This document shows, piece after piece, positions 1 to 9,447 of a DNA stretch of 64,000 bases. A program made the position numbers and the translations under genes. This DNA is from Mycolicibacter engbaekii (GTDB taxonomy: Bacteria > Actinomycetota > Actinomycetes > Mycobacteriales > Mycobacteriaceae): contig NZ_LQOT01000031.1 of NCBI RefSeq assembly GCF_002101585.1, forward strand, positions 1 to 64,000. Reading direction: 5' to 3'. Numbering within the stretch: the stretch's first letter is position 1; each line of letters opens with the position of its first letter. Below the pieces are notes generated by a model that had not been told where the DNA came from, did not search any database, and worked only from the letters and a program-made list of their open reading frames with translations.

Positions 1-3000
1 TCGATCTTGCCGTCGAGCAGCACCACGTCGGCGGCGGTGTGGGCGGCGTCGCTGCCCTGGGCGACGATCCCGATGCCGACGGTGGCGGCCCGGATGGCGG
101 CGGCGTCGTTGGCGCCGTCGCCGACCATGGCCGAGACCTTGCCGCTGCGTTCCAGGGCCTGCACCACCTGCACCTTGTTCGCCGGGGACATCCGGGCGAA
201 CACCACCCGCTCGGCCACCGCGCGTTCCTGCTCCTTGCCGGACAGGGACTCCCATTCGCTGCCGGTGATGACCTGCTCGGCGGTGAGCTGCAGGCCCATC
301 TTGCGGGCGATCGCCCGGCCGGTGGTCGGGTGGTCGCCGGTGATCATCCGGACCGGGACCTGGCGGCGGTGCAGCTCGGCCAGCAGGCCGGCCGACCCGG
401 CGCGCGGGGTGTCGGAGATTCCGACGAACCCGAGCAGTGTGAGCCCGTCGTCGCAGAGCTTCGTCAGGGCGTTCAACTGGGCGTCGGGGTCGTCGGCATC
501 GGCCGACAGCGTCGCCAGTTGAGCGGGATCGAGCTCGCGTCGTGCCACCGCGAGCACCCGCAGCCCCTCGTCGGCCAACTGCTCCACCACCTCATCCATG
601 CCGTCTGCGACATCGCCGCAGGCGGCGAGCAGCACTTCCGGTGCGCCCTTGATGGTCAGTTCGGTGCCGAACACCGAGGCCGCGAAGGGGCGCCCGGACC
701 GGAACGGCAGATGGGCATCGGCGGGCTCGGCGGCGAGGGCACCGGGCACCGATTCGGCCGCCGCCACGATCGCGGCGTCGGTGGCGTCAACGTGGTTCTG
801 CCCCTTCGCCGACGGCGTCGCACGTACCGCGCAGCGCAGCAACTCCTCGCGGGAGTGCTCGGCGACTGTGCGCACCTCGGTGACCTGCAGGCGGTTCTCG
901 CTCAGCGTGCCGGTCTTGTCGAAGCAGACCACGTCGACTCGGCCCAGGGCTTCCACCGAGCGCGGAACGCGGACCAGGACACCGGATTTGGTGAGGCGAT
1001 GCGCCGAGGCGTGCTGGGCGAGCGTCGCCACCACCGGCATGCCTTCGGGGACGGCCGCGACGGCGACCGAAACGCCCTGGCCCACCGCCTGCTGCAGCGG
1101 GGTGCGGCGCAGCACGCCGAGCGCGCTGACCAGTCCGCCGGCCACCATGCTCAGCGGCCATGTCCGATTGGTGATCTGGCCGAGCTGGTGTCCCAGCCCG
1201 ATGTCGCTGTGCCGGCTGGTGACCAGGTCGGCGGCGCGCCGCACTTCGGTGTCGGGGCCGACCGCGGTCACCAGTGCCAGGCCGGTTCCGGCGGCCACGG
1301 TGGTGCCGGCGAAGAGCATGCAGCGGCGCTCGGCCACCTCGGCGCCGGGGGTGGCGTCGATCTGCTTGGTCACCGGCAGCGACTCACCGGTCAGCGAGGC
1401 CTCGTCGACCTCGAGCTTCTCCAGCTCGACCAGGCGGGCGTCGGCCGGCACCACGTCGTCGGGACCCACTTCGATCAGGTCGCCGCGCTGCAGTTGCTCG
1501 GGCAGCACCTGCACGCGGTCCCGGGTGCCGTCGGGGCGGATCGTGACTTTCCAGGCCGGCGGGATCTGGTGGGCCAGGAGGCGATTCAGGCGCAGCTCTG
1601 CGCTGAGCTGTTGGCCGGCGGCCAGGAAGGCGTTGCTGACCAGCACCGAGCCGACCAGCAATGCGTCGATCGGTGAGCCCAGGATGGCGGTGGCCGTGGC
1701 ACCGAGCCCGAGTACCGGGGTCAGCGGGTCAGACAGTTCGTCGCGCACCGCATCGAGGAACTGCCACACGATGTTGCGCTGGGCGCTGTCGGCAGCGTCG
1801 GGTGCCGAGGTGGACTCCGACGATGCGGCCAAAGCGTTTCGAACCTGTTCGACGGACATGGCGTGCCACTCGTCGACGGGGACCGGCCGCGGCAACCGAG
1901 CGTTCACCACGTTGCGTGCCGACCAGTAGCCGGACATCAGGCCGGCTGCCGCGCCCAGGACCACCGGTTCGGGACCGTTGCCCCGCACGGTGGGAATCAG
2001 CAGCAGCGACCCCAGTGCCGAAGCACCGATGGACAGGTTCACCCCGCGGCGGCTGGCTTCCTTGGCCGCGGGCAGGGCATGCAGTATCCGCCAGACCCCG
2101 GCCAGGCCGTCGACGATCAGGTCCGCATCCAGCGGCTGAGGCTGGTCGTCGTCGGGCAGGATGCCCACGCCCAGATCGGCCGCCGACAGCGCCTGGGCGG
2201 CCGAGGAGGAGATCACCGCGACGCTGTGGCCGTCCTGCTGGTAGGTGCGCGCCGTGCGCAGCAGCGCGTCGCCGATCGAATCACCTGCCAGCGGGATGAT
2301 TTCATCGAACGCGGGCCGCAACTCGCCCACACCGGCGGCGTCGTCGACGGTGACCGCCTGCACCTCGGCGCGCTGGGTCTGGGCCAGCGTCGCGACGGCC
2401 AGCGGATGCGGCGCAGGGGCGAACAGCGCCTCAGTCGCGCGACCCCTGCCGCGGGCGCTCCCGGGCACCGGGTGCCAACCCGGCTGCAGGTCGTCGTCGG
2501 CCAGCATCGCCTGGGCGCGCTCCCACACGGCCAGATCCTTCTCGCCGGCACCGCGAAGCCGCACCAGGCGCAATGACTCGCTGCGCAGCACCCGCGGATC
2601 GAGGATCACCACGTCGATCCGATCCAGGCGGCGCAGGCTGTCCGGGTCGATCTGCAGCGCCTCGTCCTTGTCGGCCAGCCCGCGGCCCAGAGTGGCCGCG
2701 AACGCTTCCTGGGTGGACCGGGCGGCTTTGGGCACGGTGGCCAATGCGGCGTTTCCGGCCAGGTTCGGGTCGCGACTGGCGATACCGGCCACGGTGGCAC
2801 CGATCGCCTGAACCCAGGAGTTGCGCTGCAGGTGTTGTTCGATCTGCCCGGCCGGTGCTTCCGGCGTGCGCGCGTCCGACGGGCCCTCGGCGCGGGCGGC
2901 GGGACGGGTCAGGTGCGGTGCGCGCCGGGACCAGGCGCGGGTGTCGGCACGTGCCTCGACGGCCCGGAAGGTGTTGACCGCCAAGTCCACCGCGAGTATC

Positions 3001-3368
3001 GACGGTGCCACGGCCAGCGCGTTGGCGGCGGTGGAGGCCAGCCCCAGCGCCGTGTCGGCCGTGCGCTTGCCGATGCGTTCTTCGAGCAGCCGGCGCACCC
3101 GAGGCTGATGTTCCAGGGCGACGACGGCGCCCTGGACACTGGCGGGCAGGCGCGGGAACCGCAGGACTCGCCCGGCGAGTGCCATGCCCAGGCCGACGGC
3201 GGACAGCCCCGCCATGGCCGCATTGCCGACTGCGAGAAAGCCGTCGCCGGGTTCGGCGGCCGTGCGGGGCGCTGAAGCGTCGGCTTCGCCGGGGTTGTCG
3301 GGGATGAGGGAAATCGGCTGCAGGCCCGGTTCGACATCGTCGATCAGGGCAGGCATCGAGGGAGGCAT
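1..3368 (-). CDS. Large P-type cation-transporting ATPase (CtpH/CtpI type), 3' end outside window
   Basis: Membrane pump that couples ATP hydrolysis to cation movement. The minus-strand frame is open from 3368 to the window edge (1122 codons visible), so the C-terminal hinge and last membrane helices are missing. Seen: the actuator TGES near residue 660, the phosphorylation motif DKTGT at 817-821 and the hinge motif GDGAND near residue 1084. A very long N-terminal region of about 550 residues, rich in Ala, Val and Leu, precedes the catalytic core; this is typical of the giant mycobacterial CtpH/CtpI pumps rather than the ~750-aa CtpA/B/E type. Start ATG 3368 follows AAGGAG at 5 nt; an in-frame ATG at 3428 lacks a ribosome site. 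The cation cannot be assigned from what is visible. Confidence 0.88.
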   Translation of the reverse strand, partial: MPPSMPALIDDVEPGLQPISLIPDNPGEADASAPRTAAEPGDGFLAVGNAAMAGLSAVGLGMALAGRVLRFPRLPASVQGAVVALEHQPRVRRLLEERIGKRTADTALGLASTAANALAVAPSILAVDLAVNTFRAVEARADTRAWSRRAPHLTRPAARAEGPSDARTPEAPAGQIEQHLQRNSWVQAIGATVAGIASRDPNLAGNAALATVPKAARSTQEAFAATLGRGLADKDEALQIDPDSLRRLDRIDVVILDPRVLRSESLRLVRLRGAGEKDLAVWERAQAMLADDDLQPGWHPVPGSARGRGRATEALFAPAPHPLAVATLAQTQRAEVQAVTVDDAAGVGELRPAFDEIIPLAGDSIGDALLRTARTYQQDGHSVAVISSSAAQALSAADLGVGILPDDDQPQPLDADLIVDGLAGVWRILHALPAAKEASRRGVNLSIGASALGSLLLIPTVRGNGPEPVVLGAAAGLMSGYWSARNVVNARLPRPVPVDEWHAMSVEQVRNALAASSESTSAPDAADSAQRNIVWQFLDAVRDELSDPLTPVLGLGATATAILGSPIDALLVGSVLVSNAFLAAGQQLSAELRLNRLLAHQIPPAWKVTIRPDGTRDRVQVLPEQLQRGDLIEVGPDDVVPADARLVELEKLEVDEASLTGESLPVTKQIDATPGAEVAERRCMLFAGTTVAAGTGLALVTAVGPDTEVRRAADLVTSRHSDIGLGHQLGQITNRTWPLSMVAGGLVSALGVLRRTPLQQAVGQGVSVAVAAVPEGMPVVATLAQHASAHRLTKSGVLVRVPRSVEALGRVDVVCFDKTGTLSENRLQVTEVRTVAEHSREELLRCAVRATPSAKGQNHVDATDAAIVAAAESVPGALAAEPADAHLPFRSGRPFAASVFGTELTIKGAPEVLLAACGDVADGMDEVVEQLADEGLRVLAVARRELDPAQLATLSADADDPDAQLNALTKLCDDGLTLLGFVGISDTPRAGSAGLLAELHRRQVPVRMITGDHPTTGRAIARKMGLQLTAEQVITGSEWESLSGKEQERAVAERVVFARMSPANKVQVVQALERSGKVSAMVGDGANDAAAIRAATVGIGIVAQGSDAAHTAADVVLLDGKI

Positions 3369-3686
3369 CGGTCTCCTTGGCTGGGCGACCGAATCTGCGG
3401 CAAAAACCTGCGAAGCTTCGGTCGACATGGTCAATCGTCCGAAGGTCTCGCTCGCGGAATGACGTTGTCCGCTGAATGACCGGGCGGGCAGACCCGCCGT
3501 ATTGACGACCATTCACATCCCGCCACCTGGCGGGTGGGAACTACTCCCCTTCGCGACCGAAGGTAGAGCCGGTAGGCAGCGGCCGGCTGAACAGTGCGCG
3601 GAATCGACTTGAAATTCCGGTGAATTGGGTTTAGGCACGCGCCGAGCGTGCGCCCAGGGCGAAAAACATGTGACGATCCCGCCCTT
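3369..3686 (-). promoter_or_regulatory. Leader/promoter region of the P-type ATPase with two mirrored hairpins
   Basis: This gap between metE and the ATPase holds no convincing gene. Read toward the ATPase it has two perfect 6-bp stem-loops with the same arm sequences in opposite order: CCCGCC-AGGT-GGCGGG (3534-3519) and GGCGGG-TCTG-CCCGCC (3498-3483). Because the arms match, the first CCCGCC can also pair with the second GGCGGG, and the first GGCGGG with the second CCCGCC, so alternative folds are possible. No promoter elements were assigned. Confidence 0.35.
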
Positions 3687-3707
3687 GACGCACACTCGGT
3701 GAGCGTC
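3687..3707 (-). terminator. Stem-loop after metE
   Basis: Directly after the metE stop codon (TAA, 3711-3709) lies a 9-bp stem with one mismatch, GACGCTCAC-CGA-GTGTGCGTC on the minus strand. There is no T-run behind it. Such stems without a T-tract often end mycobacterial transcripts, so this is a plausible metE terminator. Confidence 0.45.
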
Positions 3708-3708
3708 G

Positions 3709-5985
3709 TTACACGCCGGCCCGGACCTGCTGGGCCGCCTTGACCATGTTGGCCAGGGAAGCGGTCACCTCGTCGGGCCTGCGGGTCTTCAAGCCGCAGT
3801 CCGGGTTCACCCACAGACGCTGCGCGGGAACGGCGCCCAGTGCCTCGCGCAGCGACGAGGCCATCTCGTCAGCGCTGGGCACTCGCGGCGAGTGGATGTC
3901 GTAGACCCCGGGGCCGACTTCGTTGGCGAACCCGATCGCGTTGAGGTCGTCGAGCACCTCCATGTGCGAGCGCGCCGCCTCGATCGAGGTGACGTCGGCG
4001 TCCAGGTCGGCGATCGCGCCGATCACCTCACCGAACTCCGAGTAGCACAGGTGGGTGTGGATCTGGGTCGCATCCGAGACGCCTGAAGTCGCCAGCCGGA
4101 ACGCGCCGACCGCCCACTCCAGGTAGGCCGCTTTGTCGGCGTCGCGCAACGGCAGCAGCTCGCGCAGGGCGGGCTCGTCGACCTGGATCACCGCGATACC
4201 GGCGGCCTCCAGGTCGAGCGTCTCCTCCCGGATCGCCAAGGCCACCTGGTAGGCGGTGTCGGCCAGCGGCTGGTCGTCGCGCACGAACGACCAGGCCAGG
4301 ATGGTGACCGGGCCGGTGAGCATGCCCTTGACCGGCTTGTCGGTCAGCGACTGGGCGTAGGTCGCCCACTGCACCGTCATCGGCTTGGGCCGGGTGACGT
4401 CGCCGAACAGCACCGGCGGACGGACGCAGCGACTGCCGTAGGACTGCACCCAGCCGTTGCGGGTGGCGAAGAAGCCCTCCAGCTGCTCGGCGAAGTACTG
4501 CACCATGTCGTTGCGCTCCGGCTCGCCGTGCACCAGCACGTCGAGGCCCAGATCCTCCTGCAGCTTGATGACGGCAGCGACTTCGGCCTTCATCCGCTCG
4601 ATGTACTGCTCCTGGTCGATCTCGCCGGCCGCCAGCGCCGCACGGGCCTTGCGGATCTCGACGGTCTGCGGGAACGAGCCGATGGTGGTGGTGGGCAGCG
4701 GCGGCAGGTGTAACCGCGCATCCTGGGCGGCGCGGCGTGCCTGCGCCGAACCGCGCCGGGTGCCGGCCGTCCTGATCTCGGCGATCTGCGCGCGCAGCGC
4801 CGCATTGTTCAGGCGGGGGTCGGACGTGCGGGAGGCGACCGCGGCGTCGGACGCGGCGATCTCCTGGGCCACGGCATCCGTGCCCTCGCGCAGGGCACGC
4901 GCCAGGGTGGCCACCTCGGTCACCTTCTCCGCGCCGAACGCCAGCCAGCTGCGCAGCGCGCCGTCCAATCCCGTCTCGGGCTCCAACGAGTACGGCACGT
5001 GCAGCGTCGAGCACGACGTCGATACCGCAACGGCCGCCGCGCTGCCCCGCAGCGACGCCAGGGTGGCCAGCGCGGCCCGCAGGTCGGCGCGCCAGATGTT
5101 GCGGCCGTCGACGATGCCGGCCACCAAGGTCTTGGATGCCAGCTCCGGCACCGGCGCCACGGTGCTCGGGCCGTAGACCAGGTCAACCCCGATGGCCTCG
5201 ACCGGTGTGCGGGCCAGGGCGGGCAGCCCCGCTCCGGGGTCCCCGAAGTAGGTGGCCACGAAGATCGACGGCCGGTTGCTCAGCCCGCCGAGCCGGTTGT
5301 AGACCTGCTCGGCCAGCGCGGGCGCGTCGGCGCAGATGTCGGTCACCAGCACCGGCTCGTCGATCTGCACCCACTGCGCGCCGGCGTCGGCCAGCTTGCC
5401 CAGCAGCTCGGCGTAGACCTCGGTGAGCTCGTCCAGGCGGGAGATCGGCGGCGGCGCACCGTCGACGGCCTTGCTCAGCAGCAGGAAGGTGACCGGGCCG
5501 ATGATCACCGGCCGGGCCACGTTTCCGCCGAAGCCCTGTTCGGTGGCCTCGGCGAGCTCGGCGAGCACCTTGGCGGGGTTGAGTGTGAACGTCGTGTCAG
5601 GGCCGATCTCGGCAACGATGTAGTGGTAGTTGGTGTCGAACCACTTCGTCATCTCCAGCGGCGCGATGTCCGAGGTGCCCCGGGCTGCGGCGAAGTAGCG
5701 GTCCAGTTCGTCGGTCACTCCGGCCACCCGGGCGGGGAGCGCACCCAGCAGCGCCGCGGTGTCGAGCATCTGGTCGTAGTAGGAGAACGTGTTCACCGGT
5801 ACCGAGTCCAGGCCGGCGGCGGCCAGCTGAGCCCAGGTGTCGCGGCGCAGTTCGGCGGCCACGCGGCGCAGTTCGTCCTGGTCGATCCGGCCGGCCCAGT
5901 AACTTTCGGTGGCGCGCTTGAGTTCGCGTCGCGGTCCGATTCGCGGTGAGCCGACAACGGTGGCGGTAAAGGGTGCAGCGTTCAC
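3709..5985 (-). CDS. metE: Cobalamin-independent methionine synthase
   Basis: Transfers the methyl group of 5-methyltetrahydropteroyltri-glutamate to homocysteine, the last step of methionine synthesis, in the cytoplasm and without B12. At 758 aa it has the usual full MetE length with two barrel halves. The zinc/homocysteine site is readable in the C-terminal half: [12 protein letters not shown] (His and Cys ligands) and [10 protein letters not shown] (Cys ligand), plus [12 protein letters not shown] cobalamin riboswitch lies in its leader, as known for M. tuberculosis metE (Rv1133c). Start ATG 5985. Its neighbour on the left is the P-type ATPase in the same direction, separated by a stem-loop. 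Confidence 0.97.
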   Translation of the reverse strand: MNAAPFTATVVGSPRIGPRRELKRATESYWAGRIDQDELRRVAAELRRDTWAQLAAAGLDSVPVNTFSYYDQMLDTAALLGALPARVAGVTDELDRYFAAARGTSDIAPLEMTKWFDTNYHYIVAEIGPDTTFTLNPAKVLAELAEATEQGFGGNVARPVIIGPVTFLLLSKAVDGAPPPISRLDELTEVYAELLGKLADAGAQWVQIDEPVLVTDICADAPALAEQVYNRLGGLSNRPSIFVATYFGDPGAGLPALARTPVEAIGVDLVYGPSTVAPVPELASKTLVAGIVDGRNIWRADLRAALATLASLRGSAAAVAVSTSCSTLHVPYSLEPETGLDGALRSWLAFGAEKVTEVATLARALREGTDAVAQEIAASDAAVASRTSDPRLNNAALRAQIAEIRTAGTRRGSAQARRAAQDARLHLPPLPTTTIGSFPQTVEIRKARAALAAGEIDQEQYIERMKAEVAAVIKLQEDLGLDVLVHGEPERNDMVQYFAEQLEGFFATRNGWVQSYGSRCVRPPVLFGDVTRPKPMTVQWATYAQSLTDKPVKGMLTGPVTILAWSFVRDDQPLADTAYQVALAIREETLDLEAAGIAVIQVDEPALRELLPLRDADKAAYLEWAVGAFRLATSGVSDATQIHTHLCYSEFGEVIGAIADLDADVTSIEAARSHMEVLDDLNAIGFANEVGPGVYDIHSPRVPSADEMASSLREALGAVPAQRLWVNPDCGLKTRRPDEVTASLANMVKAAQQVRAGV

Positions 5986-6109
5986 GAGTTGATCCTTCGA
6001 TTGCAGGGTGGATCACCGCCGGCAGTTGTCCAGCCAATCCGGTTCCATGCAATTTAACGCAATAAAACCCTCAAAACCAGACGCCCATTCCGCGGGGCGA
6101 TGATCCGCT

Positions 6110-6124
6110 GGGCGCGGCGCGCCC
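6110..6124 (-). promoter_or_regulatory. GC-rich hairpin between riboswitch and metE
   Basis: A perfect 6-bp stem, GGGCGC-GCC-GCGCCC (minus strand), begins about 10 nt downstream of the B12 box and about 125 nt before the metE start. Its place suggests an expression-platform element (terminator or anti-element), but no T-run follows and the mechanism is inferred only. Confidence 0.4.
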
Positions 6125-6129
6125 AACAC

Positions 6130-6330
6130 AACAGGCAGGTATTCGGACTCGCAGGCACGCACCGAAGTGCTCCTAATGGCCGTCGCTTCCCAGTCGGTGG
6201 GCGAGCCCGTTGACCAGTGCTGTTGACGGCGGTCGTTCCTGCATACCGCTGCGGGACAGTCCCGGATTCTCACCGGGTTCCCTCTTGCGCCCGACGGAAA
6301 ACCGCCGTGCGCTCGATGCCGAGACCGCCG
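6130..6330 (-). promoter_or_regulatory. Cobalamin (adenosylcobalamin) riboswitch in the metE leader
   Basis: The minus strand carries the conserved core GGTGAGAATCCGGGACTG followed by TCCCGC (6274-6251), then CGGTA, and farther downstream a B12 box, GCGAGTCCGAATACCTGCC (6152-6134). These are the signature elements of the cobalamin riboswitch in the right order and spacing. It sits upstream of metE on the same strand. The known logic is that B12 shuts off metE so that the B12-dependent MetH is used. The outer limits are approximate. Confidence 0.93.
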
Positions 6331-6366
6331 TGAGGCGGTGTCGGCAAACCAGTTGCAGGACCGAGA

Positions 6367-7029
6367 CTACTCGGCTCGACCGGCCGCGAGCGCCTGCGGG
6401 ATCGGCGTGTGGCCGTCGTTGAAATCGATGGTGCGCCCGGTGGTCGACGCGTCGGCCAGGCAGGCCGCGATCACCCGCGCGACGTTGCCGCGCGACACCT
6501 CACCCTTGCCCGCACCGGGGCCCACGTCGATGCGGCCGGTCGGCTCCTCGAGCGTCAGCCGGCTCGGTCCCAGCACCGTCCAGTCCAGGTCGCTGGCGCG
6601 CAGGTGGGCATCGGCGGCGGCTTTGGCCTGCGCATAGGGAAAGAACGAGTTGTCTTCGGGAACACCGTGGTTGGGGCCGGCGCCGAAGTAGGAAACCATG
6701 ATGAACCGCCGTACCCCGGCCTTGGCGGCGGCGTCGATGGTGCGGATGGCGGCGTCGCGGTCCACGGCGTAGGTCCGCGCCGGATTGCCGCCGCCGGCAC
6801 CCGCGGAGAACACCACCGCGTCGTGACCGGCCAGCAGCTCGGCCAGCGCGTCGGTGTCGAGGTGCTCGATGTCAGCGACCACCGGGTGCGCCCCGGTCGC
6901 CGAGACCTCGTCAGCGTGCTCGGGGTTGCGGAACACCGAGGTGACCTCAGTAGAGGGCTCATCGGCCAGGATGCGGGCGAGCAGCAGGGCGACCTTGCCG
7001 TGGCCACCGATGATCAGGATGCGAGCCAT
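6367..7029 (-). CDS. NAD(P)-binding atypical SDR (NmrA/YwnB-like)
   Basis: A 220-aa single-domain Rossmann protein. It starts with the nucleotide loop GGHGKV (residues 8-13, GxxGxxG-like) and has a VSYFGAG segment where extended SDRs place catalytic residues; FFPYAQAKAAAD supplies a Tyr-x3-Lys-like pair. Related family members are NADP-dependent reductases or redox sensors; the substrate is unknown. It is the last gene of the leftward arm, 42 nt after the mycofactocin-type SDR, and could be read through from it. Downstream lies the metE riboswitch region. Confidence 0.75.
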   Translation of the reverse strand: MARILIIGGHGKVALLLARILADEPSTEVTSVFRNPEHADEVSATGAHPVVADIEHLDTDALAELLAGHDAVVFSAGAGGGNPARTYAVDRDAAIRTIDAAAKAGVRRFIMVSYFGAGPNHGVPEDNSFFPYAQAKAAADAHLRASDLDWTVLGPSRLTLEEPTGRIDVGPGAGKGEVSRGNVARVIAACLADASTTGRTIDFNDGHTPIPQALAAGRAE

Positions 7030-7071
7030 GGGAGCGACGCTACCGGGCGCCGGGCCTACCGGCGGGAAGAC

Positions 7072-7950
7072 TCAGCCGCCCGGACCGTTGGGCCATTTGA
7101 GCAGCGAGCCGGCGTCCACGCGGATGTGCTGGCCGGTGATGTAGCGCGCGTCGTCGCTGGCCAGGAACACTCCCAGATTGGCCATGTCCTCGGGCTCGAC
7201 GTAGGGAATGGGCATGGCCTGAAACAGCGTGAACAGTGGCTCGGCGTCCTCGCGGGTGGCCTTCTTGCCCGCGGCGGTCAGGTCCGGGCGGAACATCGAG
7301 TACATGCCGTCGTTCTGCAACAGGTGGGTGTTGCAGTTGGTCGGGTGGATGGCGTTGACCCGGATCATCCGGGGCGCCAGATGCAGCGACATCTCATCGA
7401 CGTACTCCATGACGATGCGCTTGCTCCACCCGTAGCCGGCGCCGCCGGGCCCCATGTTCGGGTTGTCGGTGGTTCCCCGGATCATGCCCGCGGTCGAGCC
7501 CGTGACGATGATGGATGCGCCGTCGGGAAGATGGGGAATGGCAACGGCCACAGTGTTCATCACGCCAAGCAGGTCCACGTCGGAGGCGTCGACGAACTGC
7601 ATCGGGTCCGGCTTGCCCATCGCCATCGGCAGAATGCCCGCATTCGCGACCACAATGTCGACCCTGCCCAGATCCGCCAGGCCGGCTTCGAGCGCGTCGC
7701 GCAACTCGTGGCGCTCGCGCACGTCGGCGATCCGGGCGACCACTCGGCGCCCGAGCTCCTTGACCGCCCGCTCCGTCTCGGCGAGGTCGTCCGGGGTGGC
7801 CAGGGGGTAGGGGTTCGACTCGATCTGCCGGCAGATGTCCACTGCGATGATGTCGGCGCCCTCGCGGGCCATGGCAAGAGCGTGGGCGCGGCCCTGCCCG
7901 CGGGCAGCGCCGGTGATGAATGCGACCTTGCCGGTGAGCTTTCCAGGCAT
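7072..7950 (-). CDS. Mycofactocin-coupled SDR family oxidoreductase
   Basis: A 292-aa classical SDR with TGAARGQG cofactor loop, NAG (VVANAGIL), a catalytic Ser (TGST) and Tyr-x3-Lys as YGWSK. The stretch after the second strand, DIICR-like with a long insertion (ADIIAVDICRQ, then PYPLATPDDL), is the hallmark of the mycofactocin-associated SDR group (carveol dehydrogenase-like), whose tightly held NAD is thought to be recycled by the peptide-derived carrier mycofactocin. Those maturation genes are not in the window. Likely oxidises an alcohol made by the island's P450s. Start ATG 7950, which coincides with a predicted transcription start, so the mRNA may be leaderless. Confidence 0.85.
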   Translation of the reverse strand: MPGKLTGKVAFITGAARGQGRAHALAMAREGADIIAVDICRQIESNPYPLATPDDLAETERAVKELGRRVVARIADVRERHELRDALEAGLADLGRVDIVVANAGILPMAMGKPDPMQFVDASDVDLLGVMNTVAVAIPHLPDGASIIVTGSTAGMIRGTTDNPNMGPGGAGYGWSKRIVMEYVDEMSLHLAPRMIRVNAIHPTNCNTHLLQNDGMYSMFRPDLTAAGKKATREDAEPLFTLFQAMPIPYVEPEDMANLGVFLASDDARYITGQHIRVDAGSLLKWPNGPGG

Positions 7951-7956
7951 GGACCG

Positions 7957-7985
7957 AACCTATGCGACGGCCCGGGGTTAGGCAA
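7957..7985 (-). promoter_or_regulatory. Candidate promoter for the mycofactocin-type SDR
   Basis: On the minus strand TTGCCT (7985-7980), a 17-nt spacer and TAGGTT (7962-7957, TANNNT) put the predicted +1 at about the ATG at 7950. A degenerate copy of the island palindrome, AACAAAACTTTGGT (7996-8009 on the plus strand, 11 of 14 matches to ACCAAATATTTGGT), lies 10 nt upstream of the -35 box. The promoter is plausible; the operator copy is weak. Confidence 0.4.
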
Positions 7986-8025
7986 GAGAAATCGGAACAA
8001 AACTTTGGTAGCACCCGCGGGTGCG

Positions 8026-9330
8026 CTACTGCGTCGCGTCGCGCCTCGCCGCCCCGCGCACCAGGGTGTCGCGAGCCAGCGTCAGTGCCGCACGGGTCCC
8101 TTGGTCCCGGACGATGTTCTCCGGCATCCACAGCAGGTCCATCACGCAGCGCGACAGCATCTCCATCGACGGGGTGTCGATGCGGATGTCGCCCGACCGG
8201 GTCCCTTCGGACAACAGGGTTTTGAGCTGTCGCAGCCGGGTGGTGAACGCCAGGCCGGGATTGGGAGTGTCCGGCGGGGAGTAGCGCATCCAGGCCAACT
8301 GGATCTTCCACTCGTCCGGGAACTGGTCCAGGGCGTTGATGTTGATCCAGCTCAGCGCGTCGAGCTTCTCTATCGGCGTCGCGTCAGAACGCAGCACGGC
8401 CGCGAATCCGCCCCCGGCCTTGGCGCCGAACGACGCCATGATCGATGCCAGCAGCTCGTCCTTGGACCCGATCAGACGGTAAACCGTGCCGGTTCCCATG
8501 CCAGCCGCCGAAGCGATGTCGCGGACCGTGGTGACCTCGTAGCCCTTACTGCCGAACTCGGCACGCGCCACCGCCCGAATGTGCGCGGCCTTGTCGTTGC
8601 CCTCCGCGGGGTCGTCTTCGGTCCAGGTCTTGATCGCCTCTTCGGCGGCGACGAAAGCCGGGGAGTGGTCCAGCTCCTCATCGCTGTGTTCTCGAGCGGC
8701 CAAGCCCTGCAACATGATGCGGCTGAGCAGCGTGGCGGTCTGGTCGGCGGCCGCCTTGTGCCGGATGACGTCGAGCCCCACGTGCATCATCGACTGAGAT
8801 ATCCGGTCGGCGAGCGTCGGCAGGTCGATGTCGGGCCTGATGTAACCGCTCCACCGGGCGGCCCGCAACGTCGCCAGCATGGCCTGCTGCGCGCTGGTCG
8901 GCGGCTCCTGGAGCAGCTTGACCAGTTCGGGGTTCGCGCTGGGCGCCTCGTAGAACGACATCTGCAGGGCGGCGCGATGTGCAACGGCGCACCGCGCGAT
9001 CGCCGACCCCAAGTCGGCAATGGCCTCGGCGCCGGGCTGGGGGCCGAGCTCGTCGAGCTGGGCATGCGCGGTCTCGCCGAGGCGCTCGAGGTCGGCGTGG
9101 TAGCGCCGGACCAACTCGACCAGGATGGCCTCTTTGGAGTCGAAGTGGTGGTACAGGCTGCCGGGCAGAATGCCCGCCGCGTCGGCGATCTCCTGCAGCG
9201 ACGTCCGCAGGCCCGACGATGCGATCAGGTCGGCGGCGGTCTGGAGGATCTCGGTGCGGCGGGTACCGTCGTCATAGCCTCCGGTTCGGTTCGCAGAAGA
9301 TGACGCTTCGGCTGGCTTTCGGCGCCCCAC
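8026..9330 (-). CDS. Tandem-TetR transcriptional regulator (Mce3R-like)
   Basis: A 434-aa protein with two complete TetR units in one chain. The first helix-turn-helix is near residues 44-63 (SLQEIADAAGILPGSLYHHF) and the second near 267-286 (TVRDIASAAGMGTGTVYRLI). Such a double TetR is rare; the known mycobacterial example is Mce3R (Rv1963c, 406 aa), repressor of the mce3 operon and of lipid genes. This gene lies downstream of a mce operon on the same strand. A copy of the 14-bp palindrome sits 51 nt before its GTG start, which suggests autoregulation. The start is supported by GGAGGTGCG just upstream. Role inferred: repressor of the whole island. Confidence 0.88.
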   Translation of the reverse strand: MGRRKPAEASSSANRTGGYDDGTRRTEILQTAADLIASSGLRTSLQEIADAAGILPGSLYHHFDSKEAILVELVRRYHADLERLGETAHAQLDELGPQPGAEAIADLGSAIARCAVAHRAALQMSFYEAPSANPELVKLLQEPPTSAQQAMLATLRAARWSGYIRPDIDLPTLADRISQSMMHVGLDVIRHKAAADQTATLLSRIMLQGLAAREHSDEELDHSPAFVAAEEAIKTWTEDDPAEGNDKAAHIRAVARAEFGSKGYEVTTVRDIASAAGMGTGTVYRLIGSKDELLASIMASFGAKAGGGFAAVLRSDATPIEKLDALSWININALDQFPDEWKIQLAWMRYSPPDTPNPGLAFTTRLRQLKTLLSEGTRSGDIRIDTPSMEMLSRCVMDLLWMPENIVRDQGTRAALTLARDTLVRGAARRDATQ

Positions 9331-9380
9331 CGCACCTCCACTGCTCCCGTGATCAGCTGGGACCGACCCGAGCCCTGACG

Positions 9381-9404
9381 ACCGAATATTTGGTTGAAAC
9401 GCTA
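9381..9404 (-). promoter_or_regulatory. Operator/promoter of the tandem-TetR gene (site A)
   Basis: ACCGAATATTTGGT (9381-9394) matches the palindrome ACCAAATATTTGGT at 13 of 14 positions. On the minus strand it is preceded after 4 nt by an extended -10, TGG-TAGCGT (TAGCGT at 9404-9399). The operator therefore covers the predicted transcription start. No convincing -35 box is seen, which fits an extended -10 promoter. Confidence 0.65.
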
Positions 9405-9447
9405 CCAGAATGCCGCCCTGCCGCCGCGCAGTTGGGCCGGTCCGGGA

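Noticed and set aside
6409..9303. 964-codon open frame on the plus strand
   Set aside because: It runs antisense to three recognisable genes (NAD-binding protein, mycofactocin-type SDR, tandem-TetR) and its product is His/Arg/Gly-rich without any domain; a GC-skew artefact.
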